A stretch of DNA of 64,000 nucleotides from Mesostigma viride. Taxonomy: Eukaryota > Streptophyta > Mesostigmatophyceae > Mesostigmatales > Mesostigmataceae. Under the pieces are notes generated by a model. It searched no databases and was not told where the DNA came from. It was given only the letters and a program-made list of their open reading frames with translations. Positions 62,775 to 64,000 of the stretch are shown here, in pieces (position 1 is the stretch's first letter; each line of letters starts with the position of its first letter). The translations under genes were made by a program, and so were the position numbers. The stretch spans positions 1,805,716 through 1,869,715 of the forward strand of contig RPFO01000059.1 of the NCBI GenBank assembly GCA_009746045.1. Reading direction: 5' to 3'.

Positions 62775-63406
62775 AGTTAAGGAAACTGTGGCTGAACTGT
62801 GGTTCAGCCTGCACTGATTAATATCTACGGAGGAAGTAGTTATATTAATCAATAGGTTTACGTTGCTGGTTATGGATACCAGCACAGAATGCACGAGGCG
62901 TGTGAGAACCGTCGCCGAAGGTGCGAGGACACAGGTGCAGGGAAAGTGGTGCTACCAAGTGGCAGCGCCCTGCTCGTTATATACTAATTGTGACGCTGCC
63001 AGTCACATCCAGATGACTGATAGGACAGATCATCTCACAATGTTGCTGTCCTTCACTCTGGACCGGCAGATCTCGACTCGTTATCCATAAATAGTCACAT
63101 CAATGTCCTGTCGCACAAGTCCTGTCACTATTTGTTACGTCTAATCAATAGCATTGAATAGACCGCAGTGTTGGAGACTAAATGTCCTATCGTACACTGT
63201 GACAAGACGCCGTATGCCACGTGTCACTTGAAGAACCACCGTAGAATCACCGAATCCAAGTAGAATGTAGTAGAACAGTATCTTGCTCATATCTCGAGCA
63301 ATACTCATAAGAATGAACCCGTTTCTGGATTGTAGTAACCAGAAGTAGAATCTCTACAAGCTAAGTAGCTTAGTAGAATAATATTGCTTGCCAGGCAATA
63401 TTAACT
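62775..63406 (-). repeat. Cop2 5' LTR
   Basis: 632 bp copy of 7534-8167, AGTTAAGG...TATTAACT. Confidence 0.85.
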
Positions 63407-64000
63407 GCTATAGTGGCGAAACGAGGAATAAAACGCCTATAATACGAGGCAATACCTAGGAAGCTACGTACACTCTTAACATCGGTAGGGGTAGGCCAGT
63501 CCTGAATAGATTTGGTTTTATCCGGGTCAGTAGCGACTCCGGCATCTGATAACACATGACCTAAAAAGGGTACACTCCTACCGGAGCGCACTTTAGCATG
63601 GCGAGCCCACAAAGAATTTTCAGCCATTATTTCTAAAACCTTCTTTAAATCACGGAGGTGTGTTTCAAAATCTGGAGAATAAATAAGAATATCATCTAAA
63701 TAGGCCTGGGCGCACGATCTGTCGTGCTCAGTCAAGGAAACAGAGGAGAAGGAAGGATCTTTTAAATCAGAGGACACCTGGGGAAGGTGAGAATCGCCCA
63801 TAACAGGCCTAAGAACTTCATTCATTAGCGTCTGAAAGGAAGCAGGGGCATTACATAATCCCATAGCAGCTACTCTAAACTGGTAATGGCCAAAAGGGGT
63901 AGCGAAAGCAGTTTTATGACAATCTTCAGGCGCTATTCGCAACTGCCAAAAGCCGTCTGCACAATCTAACACAGTGAAACACGTCGAACCCTTAACCTTA
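63407..64000 (-). pseudogene. GypF: Gypsy reverse transcriptase fragment
   Basis: Minus-strand RT closely like GypB: DCADGFWQLRIAPEDCHKTA, GHYQFRVAAMGLCNAPASF, AYLDDILIYSPDF (YLDD), VPFLGHVLSDAGVATDPDK, FLGIASYYRRFIPRFATIA. It is cut at 63407 by the Cop2 LTR just after ATIA, and the upstream part runs beyond the window end. The remainder is not found on the other side of Cop2 (7533 and leftwards is Copia-like). Confidence 0.85.

Larger units (their letters stand above)
7534..63406 (-). mobile_element. Cop2: Copia retrotransposon split by a 49.6 kb nest
   Basis: Two LTRs in the same orientation (7534-8167 and 62775-63406) bracket Copia minus-strand pieces: RT and RNase H on the left (8952-10419), and linker plus integrase on the right (59984-61274). 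The element's own DNA is about 6.3 kb. The protease-like segment that should lie between integrase and RT is missing at the split, and no gag zinc knuckle is seen, so the copy was already damaged. Flanks differ (CCACA left, GCTAT right) and give no target duplication, so the two halves might come from recombined copies. Confidence 0.7.

Noticed and set aside
1..64000. CRISPR arrays, bacterial operons or rRNA genes
   Set aside because: No regularly spaced short repeats, no bacterial-type gene organisation and no rRNA sequence seen.

Overview
This window is eukaryotic nuclear DNA made almost wholly of transposable elements; I find no ordinary host gene. It holds three copies of a divergent Ty1/Copia family (Cop1, Cop2, Cop3), three long Ty3/Gypsy chromoviruses (GypA, GypB, GypC), a Gypsy fragment (GypF), and several elements without transposase. 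The chromodomains and initiator-Met-like primer sites fit a plant, alga, fungus or protist. The sequence does not let me name the species; a green alga or other protist is only a guess.

Layout. 1-7045: Cop1, minus strand, 3' end outside the window. 7046-7533: a Copia linker fragment. 7534-63406: Cop2, minus strand, split open at 10.41/59.98 kb. The 49.6 kb filling is a nest of insertions. First comes a palindromic composite, PAL1 (10412-10850 and 59455-59983). Its centre was hit at TTAA by a piggyBac-like element, pB (10851-59454). pB was hit by Cop3 (10996-18852, plus strand) and by GypA (18886-58269, minus strand, target duplication TTTGC). GypA in turn contains GypC (19600-32949, plus strand, duplication CTCGG), a terminal-inverted-repeat element TT (38743-40441, duplication TTAG), a tandem unit U (41362-54295) which itself contains GypB (43282-54069, minus strand, duplication TCAGC), and a second palindromic composite PAL2 (56789-57670, duplication GCGTC). 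63407-64000 is part of another Gypsy pol, GypF.

How the elements work. The Gypsy elements carry four coding units: a small ORF with a viroplasmin / RNase H1 N-terminal-like domain, gag, pol (PR-RT-RH-INT-chromodomain), and a conserved unknown ORF in the env position. The Copia elements carry an extra ORF before gag. Their gag ends in an in-frame TGA followed by CT and an open pol frame. Their domain order is GAG-INT-PR-RT-RH, with the aspartic-protease-like segment after the integrase. Their RT box reads HGDD.

Age and quality. LTR pairs are nearly identical (GypA: one difference seen by eye), so the nest is recent. Yet most long ORFs carry single-base frameshifts, several in homopolymers, so either young decay or residual assembly indels should be considered. 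All similarity statements are my own reading; no database search was run.
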